Shown here: positions 18,228 through 27,157 of the stretch, piece by piece
Numbering within the stretch: position 1 is the stretch's first letter
How the letters are laid out: every line of letters starts with the position of its first letter
From: Butyrivibrio sp. AE3004
GTDB lineage: Bacteria > Bacillota > Clostridia > Lachnospirales > Lachnospiraceae
DNA length: 64,000 bases
NCBI RefSeq assembly: GCF_000703165.1
Contig: NZ_JNLQ01000002.1
Coordinates: forward strand, 682,001 to 746,000
Direction: 5' to 3'
Position numbers and translations under genes: made by a program
The notes under the pieces: model-generated
The model's input: the letters and a program-made list of their open reading frames with translations, nothing else
The model's database searches: none
Told to the model about the DNA's origin: nothing

Positions 18228-18937
18228 TCGGAATTGGCCCCGGAGATGGGAAAATGATGACAATTATGGCGCGTGATGCCCTTGAATGCAGTGACATAAT
18301 TGTGGGATATAAAGCATACACGGAGCTTGTAAAAGGGGATTATCCGGATAAGGCTTTCTATGAAAACGGAATGCGCGGAGAAATAGAAAGATGCGAGAAG
18401 TGCGTGGAATTTGCAAATGAGGGTAAAGTGGTTTCTCTTATCTGCAGCGGTGATGCGGGGGTATACGGAATGGCTTCGCCTTTATTTGAGGTTGCGGAAA
18501 AAGCGGGCTTTACCGATATAGAGGTTGTGCCCGGAGTAACTGCTGCACTAAGCGGGGGAGCTTTTCTTGGCGCACCCTTAAGTCATGATTTTTGCGTGAT
18601 CAGCTTAAGCGATCTTCTGACTCCCTGGGAAATAATTGAAAACAGGTTAAGGTGTGCCGCTTTAGGGGATTTTTGCATTGCGATTTATAATCCGGCAAGT
18701 AAAAAGAGAGCAGACTATCTGCAAAAAGCCTGTGAAATACTTATGGAAAAGCTATCACCCGATACACCCTGCGGATATGTCAGAAACATAGGCAGAGAAG
18801 GCTATAGTAAAAAGGTATGCACGTTAGAGGAGCTTTATAGGGAACAGGTAGATATGTTTGTCACTGTTTTCATCGGCAATTCAAGAACACGTATAATTGA
18901 AGGAAAGCTGGTAACACCCAGAGGATATAAGCTATGA
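18209..18937 (+). CDS. cbiH: Cobalt-factor III / precorrin-3B C17-methyltransferase
   Basis: A 242-residue SAM methylase that methylates C17 and contracts the ring. The start MGKIFVVGIGPGDGKMMT at 18209 is the family N-terminus and overlaps the end of cbiG by 19 bases. LICSGDAGVYGMASP, VVPGVTAALSGGAFLGAPLSHD and CIAIYNPASKKR are CbiH motifs. The reading frame is open further upstream to 18107 but that part is the antiphase of cbiG. Confidence 0.95.
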   Translation: MGKIFVVGIGPGDGKMMTIMARDALECSDIIVGYKAYTELVKGDYPDKAFYENGMRGEIERCEKCVEFANEGKVVSLICSGDAGVYGMASPLFEVAEKAGFTDIEVVPGVTAALSGGAFLGAPLSHDFCVISLSDLLTPWEIIENRLRCAALGDFCIAIYNPASKKRADYLQKACEILMEKLSPDTPCGYVRNIGREGYSKKVCTLEELYREQVDMFVTVFIGNSRTRIIEGKLVTPRGYKL

Positions 18938-20976
18938 AGAGTATAGTTATTTTTTCCGGAACGACAGAAGGAAGAGTGCTGTCGGATTTTCTGGCAAAGG
19001 ATGAAATTTTCCACACGGTCTGTGTTGCGAGCGATTACGGAAAAGAGATGATGGAAGAAAATCCCTATGCCCTGATACACGTTGGGCGGATGGATGCAGG
19101 GGAAATGTCTGATTTTTTATCAGATAAAGAAGATAACGGACTTGTGATCATTGATGCTACACATCCCTATGCGACAGAAGTTACCTCAAATATTAAAAAG
19201 GCAGCTTCAAAGCTAAGTGCAGAGTATATCAGGGTTTGCAGGGAAAAGGACACTGATTTTTCAGAGGACTTTTGTAAATATAAGACAATAGAGGAATGTG
19301 CGGGAGTACTTGATAAAACGGAGGGTAATGTCCTGCTGACCACCGGAAGTAAGGAATTGCAAAAATATTGTAGCGGTGTTTCAGAGGAGGTTAGGAAAAG
19401 AACATATGTAAGAGTCCTTCCCTCTGCAGAAAGTCTTAAAATCTGTGAAAAAGAAGGAATTGAGCCGGATCACATAATAGCCATGCACGGACCCTTTGGC
19501 AGGGAATTAAATGCTGCACTTATAAAGCAGTATGGCATTAAACATCTTATAACAAAGGAAAGCGGGGCAGCAGGTGGTTTTTACGAAAAAAAGGCTGCAG
19601 CAAAAGAGACAGGAGTAATGCTTCATGTTATCGAAAGGCCTTCCGGGGATAACGGGATAAGCGTAGAGGAAGCCTACTGTCTTGTGACTGGGAAGAAATC
19701 TTTTGATATTCAGGATTCATTACAGATTAAAGAAGTCTCAATAAGCGGTGATGAGAAAGATACTAAGCAAATAATATATCTCATCGGTATGGGAATGGGG
19801 ACCAAGGATTCAATGACACTTGAAGCTTTGAATGCCCTTGAAAGCTCTGATGCTGTGTTTGGTGCTAAAAGGCTTGTGGGTAATCTTTCCTGTAAGAATA
19901 AGTATGAAATGTACCTCTCTGATGAAATAATTCCCGTCCTGCAGAAAGAAAAAATAAATAGAGCGGCTATTGTTTTTTCCGGTGATTTGGGCTTTTACAG
20001 CGGGGCAAAGAAGATGACTTTGGCACTTAAAAATTGGAGAAGTGACATAGACGTGCGGGTAATTCCGGGGATTTCTTCTTTTTCATATCTTGCAGCAAGA
20101 CTTGGAGAGAGCTATGACGATGCCTGTTTTTATAGTATTCACGGGAAAAAGCAAAACGAGAATATGCAGCGTCTTACAGACAGGGTAAAGCATGAGAAAA
20201 AGACTTTTGTGCTTTTGTCAGGGGCAGGGGATATTTCTGAAATTGCAAAAAGACTTCTTGATATGGGAATAGACGGAAGGTTTGTAGTAGGAGAAAATCT
20301 TTCCTATGAAAATGAGAGGATTACGGAGCTTTCTTTTAATGAGGCTCTGTCTTTCAAAGGAAACGGGATAGTCTGTGCTTTTATATATAATGACACCCCC
20401 AAAAAAAGACAGGTTTTGCGGATAAAGAGAGATGCTGATTTTATAAGGGGAGATGTCCCTATGACCAAGGAATGCATAAGGCATGAGAGTATCATACGGC
20501 TTGGTCTGTGCGAGGGAGATGTTTTTTATGATATAGGAGGAGGAACAGGTTCTGTAGCTATAGAGGCAGCTTCTCTTTCAGATACACTTAAGGTCTTTAC
20601 AATTGAAAAAAAGAGTGAGGCCGCAGAGCTGATACGAGAGAATATAAGTAAAGCCGGACTTTTTAATGTGACGGTTATAGAGGACGAAGCAGAAAAGGCA
20701 CTATGTGATATGCCAAGGCCTGACTGTGTCTTTATAGGCGGAAGTGGCGGAAAGCTTTCCGAAATCGTAGACATTCTCCACTCAAAGGGGGATGGGATAC
20801 GATTTGTTGTTAATGCTGTAAGTCTTGAAACTATAGATGAGATAAGAGAAATAATCCGAAAATACGAGGCTGATGAAGAAGCGATAATGCTTTCTGTAAG
20901 TGATGTAAGAAAGGTGGGATCGCATCACATGCTTGCCGGACAAAATCCCATCTGGATTTTTTCTTTTACAGTTTGA
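18934..20976 (+). CDS. cbiJ/cbiE/cbiT: Three-domain fusion: precorrin-6A reductase, C5-methyltransferase and C15-methyltransferase/decarboxylase
   Basis: A 680-residue protein joining three pathway enzymes. Residues 1-250 are CbiJ (FSGTTEGR, DATHPYA, TTGSKEL, MHGPFGRELN), which reduces cobalt-precorrin-6A. Residues from about 281 to 480 are CbiE (IYLIGMGMGTKDSMTLEAL, VFSGDLGFYSGAK, VIPGISSFSYLAARLG), a C5 methylase. Residues about 490-680 are CbiT (MTKECIR at the start, then SAM loop DIGGGTGSVAIEAA), which methylates C15 and decarboxylates the C12 acetate. CbiE-CbiT fusions equal CobL; the added CbiJ puts consecutive late steps on one chain. It starts overlapping cbiH by four bases. Confidence 0.95.
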   Translation: MKSIVIFSGTTEGRVLSDFLAKDEIFHTVCVASDYGKEMMEENPYALIHVGRMDAGEMSDFLSDKEDNGLVIIDATHPYATEVTSNIKKAASKLSAEYIRVCREKDTDFSEDFCKYKTIEECAGVLDKTEGNVLLTTGSKELQKYCSGVSEEVRKRTYVRVLPSAESLKICEKEGIEPDHIIAMHGPFGRELNAALIKQYGIKHLITKESGAAGGFYEKKAAAKETGVMLHVIERPSGDNGISVEEAYCLVTGKKSFDIQDSLQIKEVSISGDEKDTKQIIYLIGMGMGTKDSMTLEALNALESSDAVFGAKRLVGNLSCKNKYEMYLSDEIIPVLQKEKINRAAIVFSGDLGFYSGAKKMTLALKNWRSDIDVRVIPGISSFSYLAARLGESYDDACFYSIHGKKQNENMQRLTDRVKHEKKTFVLLSGAGDISEIAKRLLDMGIDGRFVVGENLSYENERITELSFNEALSFKGNGIVCAFIYNDTPKKRQVLRIKRDADFIRGDVPMTKECIRHESIIRLGLCEGDVFYDIGGGTGSVAIEAASLSDTLKVFTIEKKSEAAELIRENISKAGLFNVTVIEDEAEKALCDMPRPDCVFIGGSGGKLSEIVDILHSKGDGIRFVVNAVSLETIDEIREIIRKYEADEEAIMLSVSDVRKVGSHHMLAGQNPIWIFSFTV

Positions 20977-20991
20977 TATTGGAAAAGTGTT

Positions 20992-22443
20992 ATGAATAGT
21001 ATTTCGGCAAAAAGAATTATGATAGCTGCGCCGGGGAGCGGAAGCGGAAAGACTCTCATCACATGTGCTCTTTTAGAGGCCCTTTCTAAAAGAGGGCTTA
21101 ATCCCGTTTCCTTTAAATGCGGGCCCGATTATATAGATCCCATGTTTCATAATAAGATACTGGGAATTGAAAGCAGAAACCTTGATACCTTCTTTTCGGG
21201 AACTTCGGGGGTAGAGAGAATTGTTGCAGAAAAAGGTGACAGGTATGCTGTCATTGAGGGCGTCATGGGACTATATGACGGTCTCTCCACCGATGGGGTC
21301 GAAGGCTCTGCCTACGAGGTTGCAGCAGCGCTTAGTGCGCCCATAATACTTGTTGTGGATGCCTCCGGAGTCGGAAGAACCATAATTTCACTTATAAAGG
21401 GGATGCTTCTTGATGATGATAAAAAGCTTATAAAGGGGATTATCCTTAATAAGATAAGCGAGGGATTTTATAAAAACCTAAAACCCGTCATGGAAGCTGA
21501 GCTTTATAAAATGAGACAGGATGTGAGAGTTCTCGGATTTTTTCCAAAGAACGCTTCCGTGAAAATAGAGAGCAGACATCTGGGGTTAAAGCTCCCCGGG
21601 GAAATAGATGACATAAAAAGGATGATCACTCTTGCTGCTGATATGCTGGAAAAGAGCGTAAACCTGGAAGAGGTCATTTCCATTATGGAGAGTGCGGGGG
21701 CAGCTCCGGGAGAAGAGGGGACGGATCTTAAAGAACCTGCCTCCGGGGACTTTAAAAAGGAAGAAGCTGATGACAAGCTTACCCTGGCAGTTGCTTATGA
21801 TGATGCTTTCTGCTTTTACTACCGCGAGAATCTTGAGCTGTTTGAAAAAATGGGGGTAAAACTCCGTTATTTTTCACCGCTTAGAGATGAGAAACTTCCT
21901 GAAGGATGTGACGGGATTTTGCTTGGAGGAGGGTATCCTGAAAACTATCTTAAGGAGTTATCCGAAAATAAACCAATGCTCGCATCGATAAAGTGGGCTT
22001 TGGATAAGGGAATTCCAAGTCTTGCCGAATGCGGCGGCTTTATGTACCTTCATAGGGAAATACGTGATACGGAGGGAAAAAGCTACAAGATGGTAGGTGC
22101 TGTGGATGGTGAATGTTTTTACACAGGGCATCTCGTCAGATTCGGATACATGAAAATTGAAGATATAAATTCATCAGCTGCAGAGACTGAAAATGACAAT
22201 GACGGCAATAATAAGTCACTGCGGGCATCTCTTGTCGGAATGAAAGGACATGAGTTTCATTATTACGACAGTACGGCAAACGGCGACTCATACGTCGCAA
22301 AAAAGCCCTATAAGGATGTGAGGTGGGATTGTATGACCGTGAAAAATAATGGATTTTGGGGATTTCCGCACTTTTACTACAATTCAAATATCGAATTTAT
22401 AGAGAATTTCATAGACAGAATGAAAGAAGTAGCCAAGGTATAA
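20992..22443 (+). CDS. cbiA: Cobyrinate a,c-diamide synthase
   Basis: A 483-residue glutamine amidotransferase that amidates the a and c side chains. The ATP site is APGSGSGKT near residue 11, followed by KCGPDYIDPMFH and GLYDG. The GATase nucleophile is Cys347 in LAECGGFMYL, and the C-terminal His is in WGFPHFYYNS. Two low-complexity insertions, rich in Glu/Asp/Gly (about residues 233-262) and in Ser/Asn/Asp (about 390-407), are not in typical CbiA and lie at domain junctions. Confidence 0.95.
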   Translation: MNSISAKRIMIAAPGSGSGKTLITCALLEALSKRGLNPVSFKCGPDYIDPMFHNKILGIESRNLDTFFSGTSGVERIVAEKGDRYAVIEGVMGLYDGLSTDGVEGSAYEVAAALSAPIILVVDASGVGRTIISLIKGMLLDDDKKLIKGIILNKISEGFYKNLKPVMEAELYKMRQDVRVLGFFPKNASVKIESRHLGLKLPGEIDDIKRMITLAADMLEKSVNLEEVISIMESAGAAPGEEGTDLKEPASGDFKKEEADDKLTLAVAYDDAFCFYYRENLELFEKMGVKLRYFSPLRDEKLPEGCDGILLGGGYPENYLKELSENKPMLASIKWALDKGIPSLAECGGFMYLHREIRDTEGKSYKMVGAVDGECFYTGHLVRFGYMKIEDINSSAAETENDNDGNNKSLRASLVGMKGHEFHYYDSTANGDSYVAKKPYKDVRWDCMTVKNNGFWGFPHFYYNSNIEFIENFIDRMKEVAKV

Positions 22444-22457
22444 GAGGATGGGAAAAG

Positions 22458-22697
22458 ATGGAGAACTCAAGTAGATTTTTTGCTAATAAAGAATGTGAAT
22501 ATTATCCCTGCCATAAGTGTGATACGGATATTAACTGTCTGTTTTGCTACTGCCCTTTATACAATCATGATTGCCCCGGGGATTATAAAATAGTGGATAA
22601 GGGCGACAGAAAAATAAAAAGCTGTCTGAACTGTACCTTTCCCCATGAGCCTGACAATTACGATCTTGTAATAGCGATACTGAAGGAGTATAGATAA
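22458..22697 (+). CDS. Cysteine-rich small protein of the cobalamin locus
   Basis: A 79-residue soluble protein with nine Cys (13, 18, 21, 27, 30, 32, 39, 56, 59) in the spacing CxxxxCxxC...CxxCxC...C and CxxC. It matches what I know as the cysteine-rich small domain family found beside cobalamin genes in Firmicutes and archaea; its function is unknown. The ATG at 22458 follows GAGGATGGGAAAAG. It is the last gene of the operon, 14 bases after cbiA. Metal binding or an Fe-S cluster is likely; a role in cobalt delivery is only a guess. Confidence 0.82.
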   Translation: MENSSRFFANKECEYYPCHKCDTDINCLFCYCPLYNHDCPGDYKIVDKGDRKIKSCLNCTFPHEPDNYDLVIAILKEYR

Positions 22698-22721
22698 TAA
22701 ACATTTCGCTATTTTACTTAC

Positions 22722-22846
22722 GCCCAGCCCCAAGGTGTCCGTTTGGAAATGTTTGTTTTCGTCTACGGTGTGATTTTCTTCGTTCTGAAAATCATCATCC
22801 TCGTCCGAGAACTACACATTTCCCAATGGACACTTTGGGGCTGGGC
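22722..22846. repeat. Long hairpin at the end of the cobalamin operon
   Basis: Arms of 31 bases (22722-22752 and 22816-22846) match at 28 positions; as + strand RNA two of the three differences are G-U pairs, so 30 of 31 positions pair. An inner stem GATTTTC (22772-22778) with GAAAATC (22787-22793) caps it. It sits between convergent cobalamin and trkH genes. No T-run follows on either strand, so it is not a standard intrinsic terminator. Confidence 0.8.
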
Positions 22847-22886
22847 TGTCTATGAATAGGTCAGTAAACACTTTTATTGTACTAGA

Positions 22887-24332
22887 TTATCTCTTACTCC
22901 AGGTTCTGGGGGAGAAGAGTATCAGCATGGGAAGAAGTTCAAGTCTTCCTGCCAGCATATCAAACATAAGAACAATCTTCGACAGATCGGAGTAGGCTCC
23001 GAAGTTGCCTGTGGGACCAACCATTCCAAGACCGGGACCTATATTGTTCAGAGTTGCGGCAACTGCCGTGAAATTGGTCTCATAGTCAAATTCATCTATG
23101 GAAATCAGAAGTATTGAGAAGATGAAAATGACAACGTACATACCAAGGTAGGCAGATACTGATTTTACTACAGTTGAATCTATCGGATGCTCATCCATGT
23201 AAACCTTTTTTACTGACTTAGGGTGAACGATGTAGATAAGTTCGTTTTTCATTGCTTTAATAAGTATCAGCAATCTTGAAAGCTTAAATCCACCACCTGT
23301 AGAACCGGCACAGGCTCCAAGCAGCATTAACAATGCAAGCAGGGTTTTACACAGCTGCGGCCAAGTATTGAAGTCAAGTGTGGCAAAACCTGTTGTGGTC
23401 ATTATTGAGGCAACTGTAAAAAGTGAGTGATGGAAGGACTCAAAAGCAGTTTTTGTTATACCCTGGTTGTGAATCATCAGGGCAATCAGGGTTGCGGACC
23501 CAAACATGAGTACAAGGTAGAGCTTTACTTCATCATTCTTAATTGCTTCCTTGGGACGCATGGTTATCAGGTAGTAGTACACACTGAAGTTAATGCCGCA
23601 GAGGATCATGAAAATGGTTATGACAATCTGTGACGGAATGGAAAAATCATTTATTCCGGCATTTGTAATACCAAATCCACCGGTTCCCACGGTTGCGAAG
23701 GTTGTTGTAAGAGCCTCATACAGATTCATGCCTGTAATAAGCAAAAGAATGGACTCAATTACGGTAATTCCGATATATATAAGATAGAGAATCTTAGCTG
23801 TATCACGAACCCTCGGAACAAATTTTCCGACGGAGGGACCGGGGGACTCCGCACGCATAAGGTGCATACTGTAGCCTCCGGACATGGGCATGATCGCAAG
23901 GATGAACACCAACACTCCCATTCCGCCTATCCAGTGGGTAAAGGTACGCCAAAACTGTACGCTGTAGTACATTTCCACACTTGAAAGGATTGTTGAACCT
24001 GTTGTTGTAAGTCCCGAAATTGTCTCAAACAGAGCATCCACATAACTTGTTGTGACGCCTGTCATAACAAAGGGGAGGGCACCTACCATACTTATGAGTA
24101 TCCAGGTAAGCGCGGTGGTCACGAAGCCTTCTCTGGCGTATATGGCAACGTTTTCGGGCTTAAAATGTGCGCCGAGAGAACCTATGAGAAGGCAGCCCGC
24201 AATCACGATAATAAACATCTGTGCACAGTAAAATTCTTTATATATAAGTGCTACTATAAGCGGCAGCAACATAAGAAGACCTGTTATCTGAAGTACACGT
24301 GATAACAGAAATCGTATCATTTTATAGTTCAT
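22887..24332 (-). CDS. trkH: Trk-type potassium uptake channel subunit
   Basis: A 481-residue membrane protein of the TrkH/KtrB family with about ten hydrophobic segments and four pore-loop repeats; TISGLTTTGSTIL, TFATVGTGGFGI, IMTTTGFATLDFNTWP and the closing NNIGPGLGMVGPTGNF are the selectivity-filter regions. FETISGLTTTGST is a strong signature. It lies 24 bases downstream of trkA, its cytoplasmic regulatory partner, and has a GGGAG site eight bases ahead of the ATG. Confidence 0.95.
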   Translation of the reverse strand: MNYKMIRFLLSRVLQITGLLMLLPLIVALIYKEFYCAQMFIIVIAGCLLIGSLGAHFKPENVAIYAREGFVTTALTWILISMVGALPFVMTGVTTSYVDALFETISGLTTTGSTILSSVEMYYSVQFWRTFTHWIGGMGVLVFILAIMPMSGGYSMHLMRAESPGPSVGKFVPRVRDTAKILYLIYIGITVIESILLLITGMNLYEALTTTFATVGTGGFGITNAGINDFSIPSQIVITIFMILCGINFSVYYYLITMRPKEAIKNDEVKLYLVLMFGSATLIALMIHNQGITKTAFESFHHSLFTVASIMTTTGFATLDFNTWPQLCKTLLALLMLLGACAGSTGGGFKLSRLLILIKAMKNELIYIVHPKSVKKVYMDEHPIDSTVVKSVSAYLGMYVVIFIFSILLISIDEFDYETNFTAVAATLNNIGPGLGMVGPTGNFGAYSDLSKIVLMFDMLAGRLELLPMLILFSPRTWSKR

Positions 24333-24356
24333 TTTGAATCTCCCAAAAGAATTTTT

Positions 24357-25718
24357 TTAAGCAAGTATATCCGAAATATCAAGAAGGCCCAGTTGGCTGG
24401 TAATTATTACGACAGTATCACCGGCCTCAATCATGCTCTGACCTGAAGGAGAGATGATCTCACCCTTACGGTTGATAAGAGCTACCAGGATTCCCTTTTT
24501 CAGATGCATCTCGGAGAGAGGCTTGCCTATAACAGGAGCATTCTCTGTTACGAAGAACTCAAGAGCCTCAACTCTTCCGTCATTCATCTTGTACAGTGCT
24601 TCAATGCTGTTGCTTCCGAGGGAATTGGTCATTCCGCGGACATACTGTACGATACGCTGAGCGGTTATGTTTTTGGGATAGATTACACTTCCTATCTGAA
24701 GTGAACCGATTATTTCATTGTAGTTTACTCTGTGGACCTTGGTAATGAGCTTGGCCTTGGGGTTAACGCTCTTTACATACATGGAGAGCATGATGTTCTC
24801 CTCATCAAGGTTCGTCATGGCAACGAAGGATTCGGTTCCCACAAGTCCTTCCTCCATCAGAGCATCCTTGTCTGTTCCGTCGGCGTTGATGATAAGTGCC
24901 TGAGGAACAAGGTCTGAAAGCTTTTTACAGCGATCGAGATCTTTATCAAATATTTTTACATCGATTCCAAAGGAAATGAGCTGCTGGGCAAGATAATAAG
25001 AAGTAGCACCGCCTCCGATTATCATGCAGGAATGAACTCTTGCTGTGGGAAGACCTATCTTCCTGAAAAATTCAGCTATACTTCTGGAAGCACCCACAAT
25101 TGTCAGTTCGTCATTTTCTCTTAGAACGAAATCACCGTTTGGAATGAAAACCTCATCTGCTCTGGATACTACTGCAATAAGAACCTTGCTTCGAATCTCC
25201 TGCTGGATTGTCTTAAGAGATTTATCGCAGATTCTGGATTTTTCTGTCACGGTCATGTGAACTATCTCGGCACGACCCCTTGCAAAGGTCTCGATTTTTG
25301 TTGCCGCAGGGAATTTTAAAAGCCTTGCGGCTTCTGCAGCTGAAAGCTCTTCGGGGTTTACAACAAGTGAGAGACCAAGTTCTTCTTTGATGAAACTGAT
25401 TTCTCTTTTGTAGATAGGATTTTTTACACGTGCAATTGTGCTGCAGTGACCTGCTTTTCTTGCTATAAGGCAGCAGAGAAGATTTAATTCATCGTTACCC
25501 GTAACAGCAATCATGAGGTCGGCATATTCGATTCCTGCATCTTTCATTACAAGGTAACTTGCACCATTTCCTACAATTCCCATTACATCAAAATTATTAA
25601 CAAGACTTTGTATTACGTCTCTTTTTTCCTCAATAACAGTGACATCGTGTCCTTCGCCACTTAATTGCTCTGTAAGTGCTGCACCGACGTTTCCGCAGCC
25701 TACTATGATAATTTGCAT
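24357..25718 (-). CDS. trkA: Trk potassium uptake regulatory NAD-binding protein
   Basis: A 453-residue peripheral protein with two RCK modules: Rossmann domains at the N-terminus (IIVGCGNVGAALTEQL) and from about residue 227 (IIGGGATSYYLAQQL), each followed by a TrkA_C domain. The acidic end of strand 2 (VIEEKRD and IFDKDLD) fits NAD(H) binding. It gates TrkH, encoded just downstream. An AGGAGG stands right ahead of the ATG. Confidence 0.95.
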   Translation of the reverse strand: MQIIIVGCGNVGAALTEQLSGEGHDVTVIEEKRDVIQSLVNNFDVMGIVGNGASYLVMKDAGIEYADLMIAVTGNDELNLLCCLIARKAGHCSTIARVKNPIYKREISFIKEELGLSLVVNPEELSAAEAARLLKFPAATKIETFARGRAEIVHMTVTEKSRICDKSLKTIQQEIRSKVLIAVVSRADEVFIPNGDFVLRENDELTIVGASRSIAEFFRKIGLPTARVHSCMIIGGGATSYYLAQQLISFGIDVKIFDKDLDRCKKLSDLVPQALIINADGTDKDALMEEGLVGTESFVAMTNLDEENIMLSMYVKSVNPKAKLITKVHRVNYNEIIGSLQIGSVIYPKNITAQRIVQYVRGMTNSLGSNSIEALYKMNDGRVEALEFFVTENAPVIGKPLSEMHLKKGILVALINRKGEIISPSGQSMIEAGDTVVIITSQLGLLDISDILA

Positions 25719-25790
25719 AAAAGCCTCCTGGTTAATAAGTCATGACTCCTCGGGCACATTTCTGATTTTTTGCACGCAAGAAGTCATATC

Positions 25791-25796
25791 ATTATA
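25791..25796 (-). promoter_or_regulatory. Probable extended -10 of the trkA-trkH promoter
   Basis: On the minus strand TGGTATAAT stands about 75 bases ahead of trkA: a perfect -10 with the extended TG element, without a good -35. Next to it, at 25810-25822, is a small perfect palindrome AAACG-GTA-CGTTT that could be an operator. Confidence 0.45.
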
Positions 25797-25883
25797 CCAC
25801 AATCTTTAGAAACGGTACGTTTTGTGAATAAATTAGGTAATAAAGGATTAAGGCTTTTTTAAGAAAGATTTATATGCGATTCA

Positions 25884-25912
25884 TTGTATTTTGATGCAAT
25901 GATAACTATACT
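25884..25912 (+). promoter_or_regulatory. Probable promoter of the zinc-ribbon/flavodoxin pair
   Basis: TTGTAT at 25884-25889 and TATACT at 25907-25912 are separated by 17 bases; the first gene starts about 65 bases downstream. Confidence 0.5.
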
Positions 25913-25976
25913 TTCCTTAGATTGAGGGGATTTGTCTATTAAAATGCTTATGGGTCAGATGAAGGAGCTATATTTA

Positions 25977-26381
25977 ATGAAGGATTTTCTCTATCGATTG
26001 TTTCAGGGACGATACGGTGCATACGGAACTGACAGACTGACGAGGTGTTGTCTTGCGATTGCAGTGATTCTGCTTTTTCTGTCGTTTTTTACCCCTCTTG
26101 GATTTCTGTACTATATCGCTGTGGCTTTGCTGGCATACAGCTATTTCCGACTTTTTTCCAAGAATATACCGTCCAGATATCGTGAGAATGAGTTCTTTGT
26201 TAAGCATACCGACAAGTTTTTAGATTTTTTCAGAAATTTTGGGAATAGCTGGACGCAAAATAAATCTTATCATATATATAAATGTCCTAATTGCAGTCAG
26301 AAGATAAGGATTCCTCGTGGAAAGGGCAGGATAGAGATAAGGTGTCCGAAGTGCGGTAACAGATTTATGAAAAAGTCCTGA
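25977..26381 (+). CDS. Small membrane protein with C-terminal zinc ribbon
   Basis: A 134-residue protein from the ATG at 25977, chosen because GGAG stands nine bases ahead; upstream ATG codons at 25944, 25950 and 25959 and a TTG at 25932 are in frame but have poorer sites. Two hydrophobic segments (about residues 25-60) are followed by a basic region and a CPNC...CPKC zinc ribbon (CPNCSQKIRIPRGKGRIEI region) at the C-terminus, the type found in many small Firmicutes proteins. The function is unknown. The flavodoxin gene follows 24 bases on. Confidence 0.75.
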   Translation: MKDFLYRLFQGRYGAYGTDRLTRCCLAIAVILLFLSFFTPLGFLYYIAVALLAYSYFRLFSKNIPSRYRENEFFVKHTDKFLDFFRNFGNSWTQNKSYHIYKCPNCSQKIRIPRGKGRIEIRCPKCGNRFMKKS

Positions 26382-26405
26382 CCTTGATTTTGCCAAGAGG
26401 ACTGC

Positions 26406-26957
26406 ATGCTGAAGTATTTAGTTGTTTATGCAAGTGAAACGGGAAATACCAAGAAAATAGCTGATGAGATTTTCTATGCCCTTCCGTCTGATTCAAAAGA
26501 GGAAATCAATGTAAGGAGCTGGAACGGCAGACATGATGCCGAAACGTATTTTATAGGCTATTGGGCAAACCGCGGGACCTGTTCCCTTGAGGTGATCGAT
26601 CTTATAATGTCACTTCATGGGAAAAATGTGGCGTTTTTTGGAACCTGCGGAATGGGAAATGATACAGAGTACTACAGACAGATGGAAAACATCGGTCTGG
26701 TGTGGCTTGCGAATGACAACACTTACCTTGGGGGCTACTTTTGTCAGGGCAGTATGCCTCCAATGATCAAGGAGAGATACGAGGAAAAGCGAGGCCGTAT
26801 CGATGATGATACTATCGACAGGATGATAGCTATCTTTGATGAGGGACAAAAGCATCCGGACAGACAGGACCTTCTTAAAGCAAATGTATTTGCCGATACG
26901 GCGATTCGAAAGATACCCAATAACGATAGTTATACGAGACTTAGAGATATAATATGA
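26406..26957 (+). CDS. Flavodoxin-family protein
   Basis: A 183-residue protein beginning LKYLVVYASETGNTKKIADEI, the FMN phosphate loop of flavodoxins (SETGNT). FFGTCGMGNDTEYY fits the loop that covers the flavin ring. After about residue 120 it has a charged helical extension not found in short flavodoxins. Electron partner unknown. It probably forms an operon with the zinc-ribbon membrane protein and is closed by a terminator. Confidence 0.82.
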   Translation: MLKYLVVYASETGNTKKIADEIFYALPSDSKEEINVRSWNGRHDAETYFIGYWANRGTCSLEVIDLIMSLHGKNVAFFGTCGMGNDTEYYRQMENIGLVWLANDNTYLGGYFCQGSMPPMIKERYEEKRGRIDDDTIDRMIAIFDEGQKHPDRQDLLKANVFADTAIRKIPNNDSYTRLRDII

Positions 26958-26962
26958 TGATA

Positions 26963-27010
26963 TGGTCATAATGCGATTATGCTTGAATAAATCGCATTGT
27001 GGCCTTTTTA
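26963..27010 (+). terminator. Intrinsic terminator after the flavodoxin gene
   Basis: GGTCATAATGCGATT pairs with AAATCGCATTGTGGCC across a short loop, followed by TTTTTAT. Confidence 0.85.
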
Positions 27011-27157
27011 TAGCCGTAAAATAAGAGGAGGGGGCGGTTTTGTTTATAAAAATTTTAAAAAAATATTAGTCTTTTGGCGGCAGAGCTTGAAATAATATAT
27101 GCTAAAATACCTCTGACAGGTGAAATAATTTTTCATTGTTTTCTTGGAGGGTAAAAA

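Noticed and set aside
22722..22846. Ordinary intrinsic terminator of the cobalamin operon
   Set aside because: The stem is long but no T-run follows on either strand.
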